Assembly (NCBI RefSeq): GCF_000003815.2
Contig: NC_049983.1
Location: forward strand, 3,356,282 to 3,420,281
Direction of reading: 5' to 3'
DNA length: 64,000 nt
Source of the DNA: Branchiostoma floridae
Lineage: Eukaryota; Chordata; Leptocardii; Amphioxiformes; Branchiostomatidae
Positions 1-10,378 of this stretch are shown in pieces. The notes under the pieces were generated by a model, which saw only the letters and a program-made list of their open reading frames with translations, ran no database searches and was not told the DNA's origin. Within the stretch, counting starts at the first letter, position 1. Each line of letters opens with the position of its first letter. A program made the translations under genes and the position numbers.

Positions 1-367
1 ACATCGTTTGCCTCAATGGACTTATTCATGTCTTCTTCTGCTTCGCTGTGTTTTAATTAAAAAGAAATTGTCACTCACTAATGCCAACGTTAATTATTAA
101 CGCTATTTATCGTTTCACGATTCATTTACAAGACACACTTAATCATCTCATCAATGCTATCTTTTCGAAGACAACGCTAACACTAAACAAAACAAAGAAA
201 TAGCAAATAATAAAATCAGGTAAACAACATTAAGTAGCTGGTCATTTTAACTAATTTATATTAAGAATAGCGTATAATAAATAATCCTTATGGAAACAGA
301 TATCGACGCAAAAATGATCAACATCATCGCAATTCTGTATACATTAAAAAATCAATTTTCCGCTTAC
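1..367. other. AT-rich sequence without a recognised exon
   Basis: No exon is recognisable on either strand. The stretch follows the last visible donor of the minus-strand DUF3987 gene, so it is best read as the intron leading to an exon beyond the left edge. Confidence 0.6.
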
Positions 368-3300
368 CTATCGACGAGAGTGTCAGCAAACTCCTTGATG
401 TTGACCCCATGATGAGCCAAGGCCACTATTGCTGCAGTTTTGTCAGCGTCGGGCATTCCGAGAATGTTATTTTTTACGAAGTAGACTCTCTGAACAAAGA
501 TGAATTTAAAAGAAGAATCATCATTTTTGAGTACATAATAATAGTCGAATAGTGAATTGTTCCTATGTGTTACATTTAACCGAAACATTTACTTACAATT
601 AGCCTCATAGACAAAAAGCTTCTATAAACTCTCTATTTAAAATTCTATATTCATTTAATTTAGAAGTGCAGATAAATTAGGAATGTGAATCCATGAAATA
701 AGTAAGTAAATACAAAATTATGTAAAATGAACGTAGACAATGATTCAATGACTAAGGTATGTAATGATAGCATGTTCGTTTGACCTAATTAACCTTCATT
801 ACCAAAACTGTTTGGTTTTTCCGTTCGTGTTATTTACATAGTTCAGAAGCGCAAAAAAAAAGATTACTGTTTAACACCTCACCTGTCCTCCGCGGTGCGA
901 AAGGGTCTTCACCTCTCCAAGATGTTGATCTTGCATTGCAAGCATGGTGTCAGCAACTTCCTTCTTCCCTCTGGTCTTGAAAACGCGTTTCGTCAGAAGA
1001 TTTTTTACTGACAGGACTCGTCCCGGAACCAATAAGATGCTCCCCGATAGCGTCTGACCCCCGAAGTTGGTGGTTCGCCGAGACGTTGAAGCCGACCCAA
1101 GGTGTGGCACGTCAGTTGTAGAAGCGGGCTTGCTTGGCACCTCATTATGTCTTCGGCCGTGCAGAAGGCCGGTTTGATGTATGCTATAAGTCACAACGGC
1201 CACCGCAGCAGAGACGACTCGTTCTGGGATTACCGTAGGAAGACTAAGCCCGGTTTCTAAAGAGCTGGAAACCTTGTCCGGCTTCTCAACGGCGTGAAAC
1301 AAAAGCCAAAGCGCTGCGGTGACTCGCAGGATCTGTCCTTTCCCCTTACTGAATAGGGCTGAAAAAAAAAAAAAGCACGTCAATTGTACATTTCCAGAAA
1401 GATAAAAAAAAGATAAGCACAAATAAAAACGTTGCAAAGTTATTCCTGTTCAAACAATAATGTCCACAATCTTTTTTTAACAAAGTAAATGTCAGTTCTA
1501 GTGACATTTCAAACACCTGTTATAGAATACATATTCTTAAACATGTTAGCATTACAACCAGCTAAATTAAAACGTACAAAAGAATTTTGCATTGATCAAA
1601 ATATGTGATCATTTCACTAATTCTGATTCTTCTCAAATGTACTTTTACACGTGTATCAAAGAGCTGTACTCACAACACATCAAGTTGTCCTCGAGCATCA
1701 TCTTCCTGATATTCTCTTGGAAGGTGTCATATGTTCTCTCCAGGGCAGACTCTGGGCCTTCTTCCACCTCAAACATCGTCACATCGCCCTCCGCGCTATC
1801 CGCTGTCTTCTCATTATCCCGTTTGTGCTCGATGACAACGAACAATGCATCAGCTAATGAAAGACAACATTGTATATACATTCACATATCTAAAGATTCA
1901 GCCATTTATCCAGTAAATAGAGGTGCACATACTATATTCCAATGATAGTGAAATATACTATTTAACAGGCTCAGAATTCAACGACAACAGTTTCTAAATA
2001 GACTGAGGTATTCTCAGAGAAACGTTTAAAACACCTGTAATGAAAATCCTGTTCCATGTGCGAACACCAGTTCTAAAACATGTTGACATTATTACCAGCT
2101 GCAATAAAACACTTAAACACATTTTTTACGTAGATTGAAAATAGGCTGACAAATAACTACCTTGCTCGTTTGAGGAAGCCAATCAGCATTATAACGTAAT
2201 ACTAGTACCTGTTTTTGCCTCCCTACCATTTTGTGTAAATACATATGGTGAAGTTGAAATAAAATGAAATAAAATAAAATACAAGAAGTCTACTGCAAAG
2301 ACAAAAGACTCACCAAGGAGCATCCTAAACTCCTCATACACTTCCTTCCGCCCATCCTGACCGGCATTGAGCTTCAGAGATTGGTACGTTCCCAGTACTG
2401 GCTTAGGTATAGCCAATAAGAATCGCAAAGACAGCCCTCGCTCATCACGCCATACATCACGTCGGGTTGACAGAAACCCAGCAGGTTTAGTGCAGTCCTG
2501 TCCATCTCAAAATCTGCGTTCCCCATCACTATTCAAAGATAAAATAAAAATAAAAGAAATATCAAGTTATATCAAGCCATTTAATTAAATGTATTTATAT
2601 ATTTTACGAACATTGTATCTAATGGTTAAGATTTGAAAAAGACAATTACATAGTACAAACTTGATTCTTTTTCAAGTACAATAAAAAATAAAAAATTCAT
2701 TTCAAAGCAGATATTCTGATCTCGTAAACCATTCAGCGCTTGACTATTCAACTCTGTCAAAGCGTTCTCAGGTATCGATATGACAAGAAAATTTGTGAAA
2801 AGTTAGAAATCACCCATGTCGATGATGTTTAAATCAAATGAAAAGGAAAATATTTTAGACAGTACCTGTTTTCCGCGTCCAGCTTGTACCGTTATGCAGT
2901 TGTAACATCATTGATGATTCTGGCGTGTCCAGCATGCCCGCCTTGTTGGAATACATCCCAAGCTGGGCAAGGAAAGATGAGAGCTCATCCCTGATTTGTA
3001 GGTCTCTTTTCCCGTTTAAACACATGACTTCCCCCAGCTTCGGGAACTCTTCCGCACTCCACATTTCCGTAAACCCAGCAGACGGACTACCACTGTCCGT
3101 ATGGTCTTTCCGCAACTTCGTGTAAACATCAGTCACAAGTTCTTGAATCCATTTACAGATAGTAGATTTCCCAGCGCCTGCCAAGACAAGAGGTAAATGT
3201 CATTTTGATCCCCGCTAATAGATGTTTAGAAAGAATAGAACAAATGAATTAAAAGCAGCCGTGGCGCAATACAGAGATTGAAAAACGACACCATTCTACG

Positions 3301-3915
3301 AACGCATTCCGGGTTCGAATTTAAAAAAAAACACCTGAGCAAATGACGTAAATGTCTGTTGGTGACGTTAAGCAAAGAATTTTTGACAAGGTATGGTTCT
3401 AGAAATGACGGTTGTAAATTTTGAACATATAACGTTATATCTACATTGAATCAAAAGTTTGATTTGAAACAATAAAAAAGGTGTTAAGAAGTAAATCTAC
3501 CTGTTGGCAGACAGATGGCTGTCCACAGAAGAACATTTTCCCTCCATTTGGTGTCAGGTGGAGAGACTTGTGCATGGCTTACAACAAAAGCCGCGGCCGT
3601 GATAAGGCTATATAAAACAGCCACCGTTGGCACGCACAAAACAGATGCAACAGCACAACATCCCTGTGAAGAATAAGACAAATCTTAATAAAGATAAGTA
3701 ATCTGCATTCTGATAAAAAAATCTGTTGTTTTGTAAGATGTAACTTCTAAAGAATATAAGATTTATGAATCAAAAGTCAGAACTCAAAAGATATCAAGGT
3801 GCGATTAATACGACTAACCCACCTGAACAAGTTCTTCCGGAAAATCCTTCCAGTCAAACTCGACTTTCCAGGACGAATGGAGATCTGTAGCCTTCAAAGA
3901 TTTACTGCACGACAT
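368..3915 (-). CDS. DUF3987-type P-loop protein, seven exons, 3' partial, frameshifted
   Basis: Exons on the minus strand: 3915-3823, 3663-3501, 3177-2866, 2528-2314, 1853-1674, 1358-883, 489-368, all with GT/AG borders; the last donor leads off the window. The start is the ATG at 3915 (MSCSKSLK). Exon 2 is hydrophobic and ends LPT; exon 3 completes the Walker A motif GAGKST. Exon 3 also carries RDELSSFL and the aromatic run LQLHNGTSW, exon 4 FLLAIPKP, and exon 6 KGKGQILRVTAAL. These are landmarks of the phage and mobile-element family DUF3987, related to primase-helicase proteins. Exon 6 ends with a stretch that may form a winged helix. Phases join throughout except inside exon 4, where the frame shifts by one base near 2440. 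The family role in animals is unknown. Without the frameshift at least 520 residues are encoded here. The family call is made by eye. Confidence 0.72.
3250..3425 (+). mobile_element. tRNA-like SINE copy 1
   Basis: The segment contains a box-A-like TGGCGCAATACAG and a box-B-like GGGTTCGAAT about 50 bases later, the internal RNA polymerase III promoter layout of tRNA-derived SINEs. It is a diverged direct repeat of 3985-4180. It lies in intron 2 of the DUF3987 gene, opposite to the gene's direction. Confidence 0.5.
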
Positions 3916-3984
3916 GATATGATATAATATTGTCCGTAATTCCCCCGTTAAAAAAGTTTATTTCGTCAAAGACACGGACTAAAA

Positions 3985-4180
3985 AGTAGCCGTGGCGACT
4001 TCAGCGCCACAAGGTTTCAAACTGTTAGACTGAAAAACGACACCGTTCGAAGAACGCATTCCGGTTTCGAATTACGAAAACACCTGAGTTAGTGACGTAA
4101 ACGTCAGATTGTGACGTCTAAGATGATGAGAACATTAGAAGAAAGGTTCTAGAAATGACAGTTGAGACATTTGAACGTAA
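3985..4180 (+). mobile_element. tRNA-like SINE copy 2
   Basis: Same order of blocks as 3250-3425: the AGCCGTGGCG head, GAAAAACGACACC, the B-box-like CGGTTTCGAATTA, CACCTGAG, and the tail GGTTCTAGAAATGAC. Its B box is less perfect. It sits just upstream of the DUF3987 start codon, so it could lie in the promoter or 5' UTR of that gene. Confidence 0.5.
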
Positions 4181-4199
4181 CACAGAAAACTTGTAGACG

Positions 4200-4795
4200 C
4201 GTAGTGTAGTATATGTATCGCCTAAGTCATGCTAGGCGACATCTTCCTAGGAATACGCGACCTGGGTATTGTACGCCGTCTCTTATTTATCAAAAGTTTG
4301 ATTCCTATTGGAGCGCCTAACGCGTCGCGAATAATTGCGTTGTTTGCCAAGGGAAAGACAGACAATCAATTGTCCGAGAGACTCTTTATTCAGGCAAACG
4401 ATTTGAACCAAGGTGTTTAACCGAGTGCTAGCCATATGCCTTATGAAGGCTATAGCTATTCCATCATAAGACTGTACTCGAGTACTCCAGCATCGCATCC
4501 TGGGGGTTGCCTTCGTGTTCCTTGCTCTAGTGAACAGGTATTGTAATCTTGCAGAAAGATTATAAAATTTTCTATGCAATATTTCTATGCAATATTTAAT
4601 AGTGACTATTAAAGAGAAAATTCTTATCCCTATACGACATAAGTACTTACCATTTTTGGTAAATTAAGCCTCGGTACTCCCACTGTTAGTTGAAGGCTGG
4701 TAATGTCCCACCAAAAACACAGACTTTTTAGATCTCGATCTAATCACTTTTATATTTACGTCTCAACTTCCGACAACTTCGGTACCCTTCCGTCT
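4200..4795. other. intergenic sequence, nothing recognised
   Basis: Short open frames occur on both strands but none shows codon bias, a domain motif or splice context. Confidence 0.5.
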
Positions 4796-4799
4796 TCTT

Positions 4800-5090
4800 A
4801 TACAAAGTTTAGAAGACGTCATAATTAAGATGACATGACGTCATAACTTCGGAGAACTTCGGACAACTCCGTACACCCTTCGGCTGACTGTCCAAAGGTA
4901 GGATGACGTCATGGTTAGGGTGACGTCATAACTTCGGACAACTTCGGACAACTACGTACACCCCCCGGCTGACTGTCCAAAGTTAGGATGACGTCATGGT
5001 TAGCGTGACGTCATAACTTCGGACAACTACGGACAACTTTGGACAACTTTGGACAACTTCTGACATCTAACTTAACTTAGGACAACTTCG
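4800..5090. repeat. 85-bp tandem duplication carrying five CRE octamers
   Basis: The palindrome TGACGTCA occurs exactly at 4836, 4904, 4921, 4989 and 5006. The pairs 4904/4921 and 4989/5006 are offset by 85 bp, which shows a tandem unit. The unit also contains runs of ACTTCGGACAACT. The octamer is the consensus of CREB/ATF sites; whether it acts here is unknown. Confidence 0.7.
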
Positions 5091-5129
5091 TGCATTTCAC
5101 CCTGATACTGGACATGGGTGAAAACCTCC

Positions 5130-5427
5130 ATCGCAGTCAATCGTACGATTCTTGTGACCGGGGCTTAAGTGGTAAGTATCGCCTCCGTACGAACTCGTAG
5201 GGAATCCGACGGATTTTGGAGCACGCAGACACGCCGAAGAACTTTACATGCAGGCAAAACTTTGTGTGCCATCGGGCTGCGGATTCGCCCCCCATACGTG
5301 CCAGTACGGGCCACGCGCCTGCCCTGTACAGCCTGAACGTTTTCAGAAATACGTGGCGGACGTGCCCCCCCCCAAAAAAAAACTTACGGACAAATTTCAC
5401 GTACGGCGGGTTGTGCCCTTAGCTTAA
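5130..5427. mobile_element. MITE family A, partial copy
   Basis: The inner sequence and the right end (CGGGTTGTGCCCTTAGCTTA) match the element at 10849-11192, in the same orientation at that end. The left end instead reads TGTGACCGGGGCTTAA, like the terminus of the 28380-29430 element, so this copy is probably truncated or nested. Open frames on both strands follow from its lack of stops and are not genes. Confidence 0.65.
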
Positions 5428-5684
5428 AACTCTCAAAATCTACGGCATACCTGGAGCATTGAGGTATGGGATAGCTACATGTATCGCATTATGGTTCTTA
5501 TTGAACTTATCATCATGGCAATTTTACATACCGTATATAGTAGCGTAATAACTTGCAAACTACAGGTTGCATTTCATAGGAAACAAACTATATACGAGGG
5601 TAGGTCAAAAAGTAATGAGCCTGTAAATATGAAAACATGCAGCATGATCTGTAATATGCGTGTAGTCACTAAAGTTACGGGCAC

Positions 5685-5960
5685 ATCCCGCCGTACGTAT
5701 ACGTGTTATTTGTCCGTATTTTTTTTTGAGAGGCCATGTCCGCCGATTTTTTTTTCTGAAAACGTGGGGAATGAATGGCAAGAGCAGGGCCCTAGGCAGG
5801 GTACACGCCTCAACGCAGGTCAGTCGCACGGTTGTGCAAGGTGTAAGTATGTAGTCTGCACGCCACACCTGGCCGTGAGCGGTTGCGTGCCATCGTTCGT
5901 TGCGCAAGAGGTGAGTTAGTTGTACGTGCGGTGTCTGTGCGATTGCCACGTTACCGGATG
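5685..5960. mobile_element. diverged relative of MITE family A
   Basis: It begins with GGGCACATCCCGCCGTACG, followed by the T-run, GCATGTCCGCC-like and GAAAACGT blocks in the same order as 10849-11192. The right part differs. Probably an old or recombined copy. Confidence 0.4.
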
Positions 5961-5984
5961 CAGACCGGATTTTCCCAATTGACA

Positions 5985-6350
5985 TAAGCATTAAGCGATA
6001 TACAACGTCCACCTGGTCAAGGCAATCGCGACCGCCAAAAAAATTGGGACCAAATCCCTGCCCATAACGACCGCGTCATTTTCAAATCTTTAGGTGTCAT
6101 CGATTTTCAATGATACCTAGCACGATTGTGTGCCGAATTCAGCCAGTTTGCGTCGGATTTTGACTACCATTACGATGTTATGTTCAAAATAAAGATGACG
6201 GCGAATGCCCGCTATTTGCCATCAAACACAACGGAAACCATTGAAACTATGCATCGGGCATCGATACTCTTCTAACCTTGCACCTGGCCAAATCGACAGC
6301 TTTTGCCCGGTCCCCCAGGTGGTCGTATTGGGCAGATTTGAATCTATACC
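5985..6350. mobile_element. MITE family B, partial copy, inverted
   Basis: Reverse-complement similarity to the middle of 12207-12673: the blocks for AAATTTTTTTGGCGGTCGCG, the ATCGATTTTCAATGA segment, the CATCGTAATGGTAGTC segment and the AATGGTTTCCGTTGTG segment occur in order. Clear terminal repeats are lacking, so the copy is truncated. Confidence 0.65.
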
Positions 6351-6589
6351 AACCTGGCTGCCTGTGATGGATAGCGAGCAGTTCCGTCCGATAGCCACCC
6401 GCATGCACACACATGCATCCCGTCCTTCCAGGCATCATACAGCTGGTTATAGGAGGCGAGAAATGCACCCTTTTCTTCGCACGCCTGTCTTGCTTCCTGC
6501 AGGTCGAACTTGTACTTACCTGCTGGTGACTGCTGATTAAATATTCCTTCTGCAGAAAATAGTTCATTGTGCCTGATTATCGATCTATC

Positions 6590-6885
6590 AGTCTGTCAAT
6601 AAGGATTCTTCAATCTTGAAATAGTTGAAGTGTAATTTCCATCACAAAAATTAGACTCACCCAAATTTTGCACTGCACAGCATAAGTCTTTGTTAAGGAA
6701 TGCAACCTATCATCCACTGCTCACTGAGTCACGTGTTCTATCTCCATATTTTCAACGTGACGTCACGACAGCAGTAGATTGTTCATTCATTGACAAAGAC
6801 TGAAACTGTGCAGTCGAAGATTAGGTGAGTCCAATTTTTGTGTTGGAAATTGCAGTTCAACTATTTCAAGAATTACTTCTACCAA
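6590..6885. repeat. palindromic element related to Penelope-type arms
   Basis: Two arms of about 55 bp are inverted: the left has CTTGAAATAGTTGAA ... CAAAAATTAGACTCACC and the right GGTGAGTCCAATTTTTG ... TTCAACTATTTCAAG. The interior has CTTTGTTAAGGAATG and GTGACGTCACG, which resemble blocks of the arms at 37728-37887. It may be a pair of degenerate arms without a coding core. Confidence 0.5.
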
Positions 6886-6899
6886 CACAGATGAACTTT

Positions 6900-7205
6900 C
6901 AAGTTAAGGATTCTTCAAGTATATGTTTCTTCAGATGATAAATGAATCAAGTGAAACAATTACAACGAGAAGACAATATTTGCGAGAAAATATAGCACAT
7001 TTCAACAATCCCCCACCCCATGGAAAAATGGACTGTTACAGTAGTGGCTATGCCAAAATTGACTCTTCTTGAAGCACTTCCAGTAAAAAAATGACCAGTT
7101 AAAACATCTTCACTGAGAAAAATGGACTTCGTATATATACTAAAACCGAATATGCAACGTCACGAGTTCTGGTATGCAAATATAGGAAATTAAGTGAATT
7201 TCAAA
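6900..7205. other. AT-rich sequence, nothing recognised
   Basis: No exon or repeat family is recognisable here. It lies downstream of the trefoil exon and could contain its 3' UTR. Confidence 0.4.
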
Positions 7206-7207
7206 CA

Positions 7208-7380
7208 TCAACAGCCTAAGCACAAGTATCGTAATCGCCCACCTTCCGTGCAGAAGAAACACGAAGGTACACCAGGTGTTGTTGAAGAATCAAAGCAGCA
7301 TTTCTGAGATTGACACTCAGTTTGGGAAATGCCAGGCCAGCCGCACTCCCGCCGCTGGGTCGGCTCCACCTCGCAGCGGT
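7208..7380 (-). CDS. trefoil (P-type) domain exon
   Basis: After a pyrimidine-rich acceptor the frame encodes a complete trefoil domain: DRCEVEP, RRECGWPGIS, TECQSQKCCFD, VPSCFF. All six cysteines and the CGWPGI signature are present. Trefoil domains are compact secreted modules found in mucosal peptides and glycosidases. The exon joins in phase 1 to the stalk exon at 8064-8207, creating the D of DRC. The frame either stops at 7208 (terminal exon) or uses a weak donor GTGGGC after 7243. I infer it is the extracellular end of a gene beginning at 16987, but no transcript supports the join. Confidence 0.65.
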
Positions 7381-7504
7381 CTGATGTTTCCATAAAAACG
7401 ATAATAAAAGAAAACAGCAATCACAGGAAGCCATACACAGCCATCAATGTTAGCCTCTACCTGGCTCCCAAGGTCGCTGGAAAAAATAGTAGAAATTGGC
7501 CAAA

Positions 7505-7795
7505 TAGACTGAAAACACATCAGAGGAGTTGGTTGGCCCAGGAATACAGTTTGCGACCTGGGAAGCAGTTTGCGAACTTTTGAAGAATTTTTGTGACCTC
7601 TCTGGTACTTCCTGTCGAAGGCCATCCTCTCATGTCAGGCCCATTATGGTCTACTGACAAAGCCATAAAAGGCTTACTTCATCAATTGGCACCTATTAAA
7701 TAACAATTAGTGGACTTCAAAGGAGATGCCGACTCCCGACAGGCTTCCTAGGTCGCAAACTGTATTCCTGGGCACACCAACTTCTCTGGTGTGAG
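7505..7795. repeat. inverted repeat, arms of about 50 bp
   Basis: The arm at 7508-7560 (AGTTGGTTGGCCCAGGAATA onwards) is the reverse complement of 7740-7793 with few mismatches. The right arm lies in the pentraxin-like fragment, so the left arm is an inverted copy of part of it. Confidence 0.7.
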
Positions 7796-7969
7796 AAGCT
7801 CATTTTTTTCTTGTTGCACAGCACAGCATAGCTGAGCAAAGCTGCTTGACTGTTGGAGCTCATGTCGGTGCGCATTTGAAGACATAGAGTAAAACTCCTC
7901 AAGTCCTGAGACAATGTTGTCCCCAACGCAGCGTAGTTATTGATGTTCCTTGGAGCGGGAAGGGTTATC
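7740..7969 (-). pseudogene. pentraxin-like fragment, frameshifted
   Basis: From an AG at 7970 the frame reads ITLPAPRNINNYA, LSQDLRSFTLCLQMRTD and AALLSYAV. This resembles the first half of a pentraxin fold (strands leading to the SFTLCL and SY motifs). After SYAV the frame shifts; the alternative frame continues QQEKNELLTPEKL and then hits a stop. The source looks like a short duplication of GCTGTG. The second half of the domain, with the calcium-binding residues, is not found. It lies between the stalk and trefoil exons, but these two join in phase without it. Probably a dead exon or gene remnant. Confidence 0.5.
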
Positions 7970-8063
7970 CTGTACACTACAGTACCAGAAGAAAACGCAA
8001 GGTGAACCATTTTTCAACTTCGAACCAGAAATGCAAAGGGTTCCCTACCATAAAAAAACATAC

Positions 8064-8207
8064 CTGTCTTGATGTTAGTGTAGTGAATTAGTGCAGCAGA
8101 GGAGAGTTCCGATGAAGAGGAAAATCCAGGAGCTGCAGTTGTCCACGTTGTAGAAGATATTGGGAGTCTGCCAGCATTCTCAGTCGGGGGCGACACAAAT
8201 GGCATAG
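8064..8207 (-). CDS. Ser/Thr-rich stalk exon
   Basis: The exon is bounded by a pyrimidine-rich acceptor ending GGGCAG and the donor ACAG/GTATG. It is 144 bp and phase 1 at both ends. It encodes a mucin-like stretch rich in Ser, Thr, Pro and Ala (SSTTWTTAAPGFSSSSELSS) and ends NIKT, which joins to DRC of the trefoil exon. Such stalks usually carry O-glycans and separate the membrane from extracellular domains. It has no fold of its own to recognise. Inferred to be part of the same gene as 16297-16987. Confidence 0.55.
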
Positions 8208-8699
8208 CTGCCCGATGGAAGAGATGAAAAAGAAGTTTTGGACTGTATGTAGTCGGCAAAGGCATCAAAGACGACTAGCAGAAGAAAGCAATGCTTCTAC
8301 ATACAGCAGGTATGTCAGTGCACGACATCTTCTATACGAAGGTAGAGGAAGATAACACCAGGGTTCTCCTCAGATTTTTTTAGTATAGTGGAGGGACTGG
8401 CAAAAATAACCCCAACCAACGTGCTGCGATTTCATGAAAATGGGTTCATTTTGCAATGACAGAGGGTGTCAAATACTTCAAGTATAATATATCATAGTGA
8501 TTCCTTTGTTGTGAAGTGGCAAAACGACTATTGTTTTGATCATCGCCCATTCACAAGTTTTTGCAGACAATGCCAACTGGAAAAGTGATGCCACTTGGCA
8601 CAGAAAAATATGTGAATTTTCATTAATTTTAGCAAAACTAACCAAGAAACTAGGGAAAAACACACTAAATTTCAAAAGTAGTATAGTGGAGCTGGCTAG

Positions 8700-10378
8700 G
8701 AGTATAGTGGAGGGCCTCCGTTGTTCCATCCTCTGGGGAGGACCCTGTAACACGAAGACATACAAGCAAACAGTAAAGATACTGGATGACTATTTCATAC
8801 CAAAGTCGAACGTGGCGTTCGAGCGATATGTGTTCAGGCAGAACTGCAACAAGTCAGAGAGTGTATCATGACCGGTAACTGGGGGGAGTCCCCAGTAAAG
8901 ATCGTACGTACATAAGAACAAAGAACTGACCACGTACGGATGTGTTGAGAGGTACGCGAATCATCATCCCGAAGAATCTCAGACAAAGAGTTGTAGATCT
9001 TGCACACAAAGGACACCAAGGTGTCGGGAAGACCAAAGAACGACTGAGAACGAAGGTCTGGTGGCCAAAGATGGAAACTGACCCCTAGAGAAAATGCAAG
9101 AGTTGCCACGGATGTCAGGTGGTTGAGAAAACATGACGCCGGGACCAATGGGAAGAGTACAACCACCCACGTGGCCATGGCAAGCTTGTAGAGTAGACTT
9201 TCTTGGGCCTTACTTGGACCGACCGAAGAGAACATACTTGTAATAGTGGATTATTACAGCCGATACTTTGAAGTTGCGATTATGGATTCAACGTCAGGCA
9301 GAAAGGTTACCGAACAGTTGGGAACAATATTCGCCAGGTTTGGGAATCCACAACACACTACGAACAGTCGTGCTGCCGGTCTTGTGCCCTTGGGAAAGGC
9401 ACTTAACACGACTTTCCTCACTTTACTCAAGTGAAAATGAGTCATCCCTCGGATAGGACGTTAAATGGAGGTTCCGTGTCTGGGGAGAGCCACACCCCGG
9501 GCACGTAAAAGAACCCGCCACATGTGCGATGGTGTGATGTGAGCGGATCAAACCATTCCGGCCAAAATGGGGTAGGGAATTTCCCGAGCAGCCTCGTAAC
9601 CCCTGCTTCGTCTATTGAGTCAGTGAAGTCAAGCTTGCCTAAGCTTGATGATTCTGACTTAGGGAGCAGAAATGCTGCTACAGGGCCGCTCTTCATCTTC
9701 ATGATGGTAACATCAGGCTCTACGAACCTGATTTAGAAATTTAGAAAAAAAAAACAGACAATGGCCCACAGTTAATCAGTGCAAAGTTCAAAGGGTTCCT
9801 GCAAGAACAAGGCATCGAACACCAACGGACGACACCGTTGTGGCCGCAGGCGAACGGAGATGTTGAGAGACGGAACAGAACCTTGATGAAAGCTATCAGA
9901 ATCGCGCGAGTGGAAGGAAAAGACCTGAAGAGCGAACTGAACAAGTTTCTGCAAGCATATCACTCAACACCACAGGTGACCAGGGGAGAAACCCCATAGA
10001 AACTCTATTTTAGTCGGGAGATGCGATCAAAACAGAACTGCCGAAAGGACCAAACCTAGCGAACGAAGAAGTTCTCAGCAGGAAGATTGCTGGGAAAGAA
10101 TATACAGACAGGAGGAGACGCGCTACGGAGAACAAAGTGAAACCAGGGCACTTGGCCCTCATCAGAAGGAAAGACAAGATGTCTACAAACTATCAGACCG
10201 CACCCTGTCGGGTTATCCGAAATAATGGAGGGGAAGTAACGTTCAGAAATGCAGAAGGGAACGTGATGAAACGGAATGCGTCATTTGTAAAGACGTACAA
10301 CAAAACAGCGCCAGTAGGAGACGAGACTACGTCAACATCACCAGCGACGGCAGAGACATGTCGACAACGGTGACAGCA
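8700..10378 (+). mobile_element. decayed Ty3/gypsy retrotransposon, gag and integrase remnants
   Basis: At 8755-8870 a gag capsid-like stretch is visible (TVKILDDYFIPKSN, FERYVFRQ). Directly after it, from about 8975, comes the integrase: the H2C2 zinc-binding start (VVDLAHKGHQGVGKTKERL), the core with VDFLGPY and VDYYSRYFEVA, then TDNGPQ, PLWPQANGDVERRNRTL and a C-terminal part to 10373 (LALIRRKDKMSTNYQ). Protease, reverse transcriptase and RNase H are missing, so an internal deletion joined gag to integrase. Several stops and frameshifts and a SINE-like insertion at 9355-9755 show it is dead. A TATAAAAA at 10471 might mark LTR remains. Confidence 0.8.
9355..9755 (+). mobile_element. SINE-like insertion inside the gypsy integrase
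   Basis: The integrase core is interrupted after FARFGNP and resumes at TDNGPQ after 9750. The insert contains GTGCCCTTGGGAAAGGCACTT, the conserved body of a SINE family of marine invertebrates that is also seen at 41960-42110, and ends in an A-rich tail. The tRNA head is missing, so the copy is 5' truncated. Confidence 0.65.

Noticed and set aside
871-1437. The 188-codon frame read as a gene of its own
   Set aside because: Only 1358-883 is exon; the rest is intron read-through past a clear acceptor and donor.
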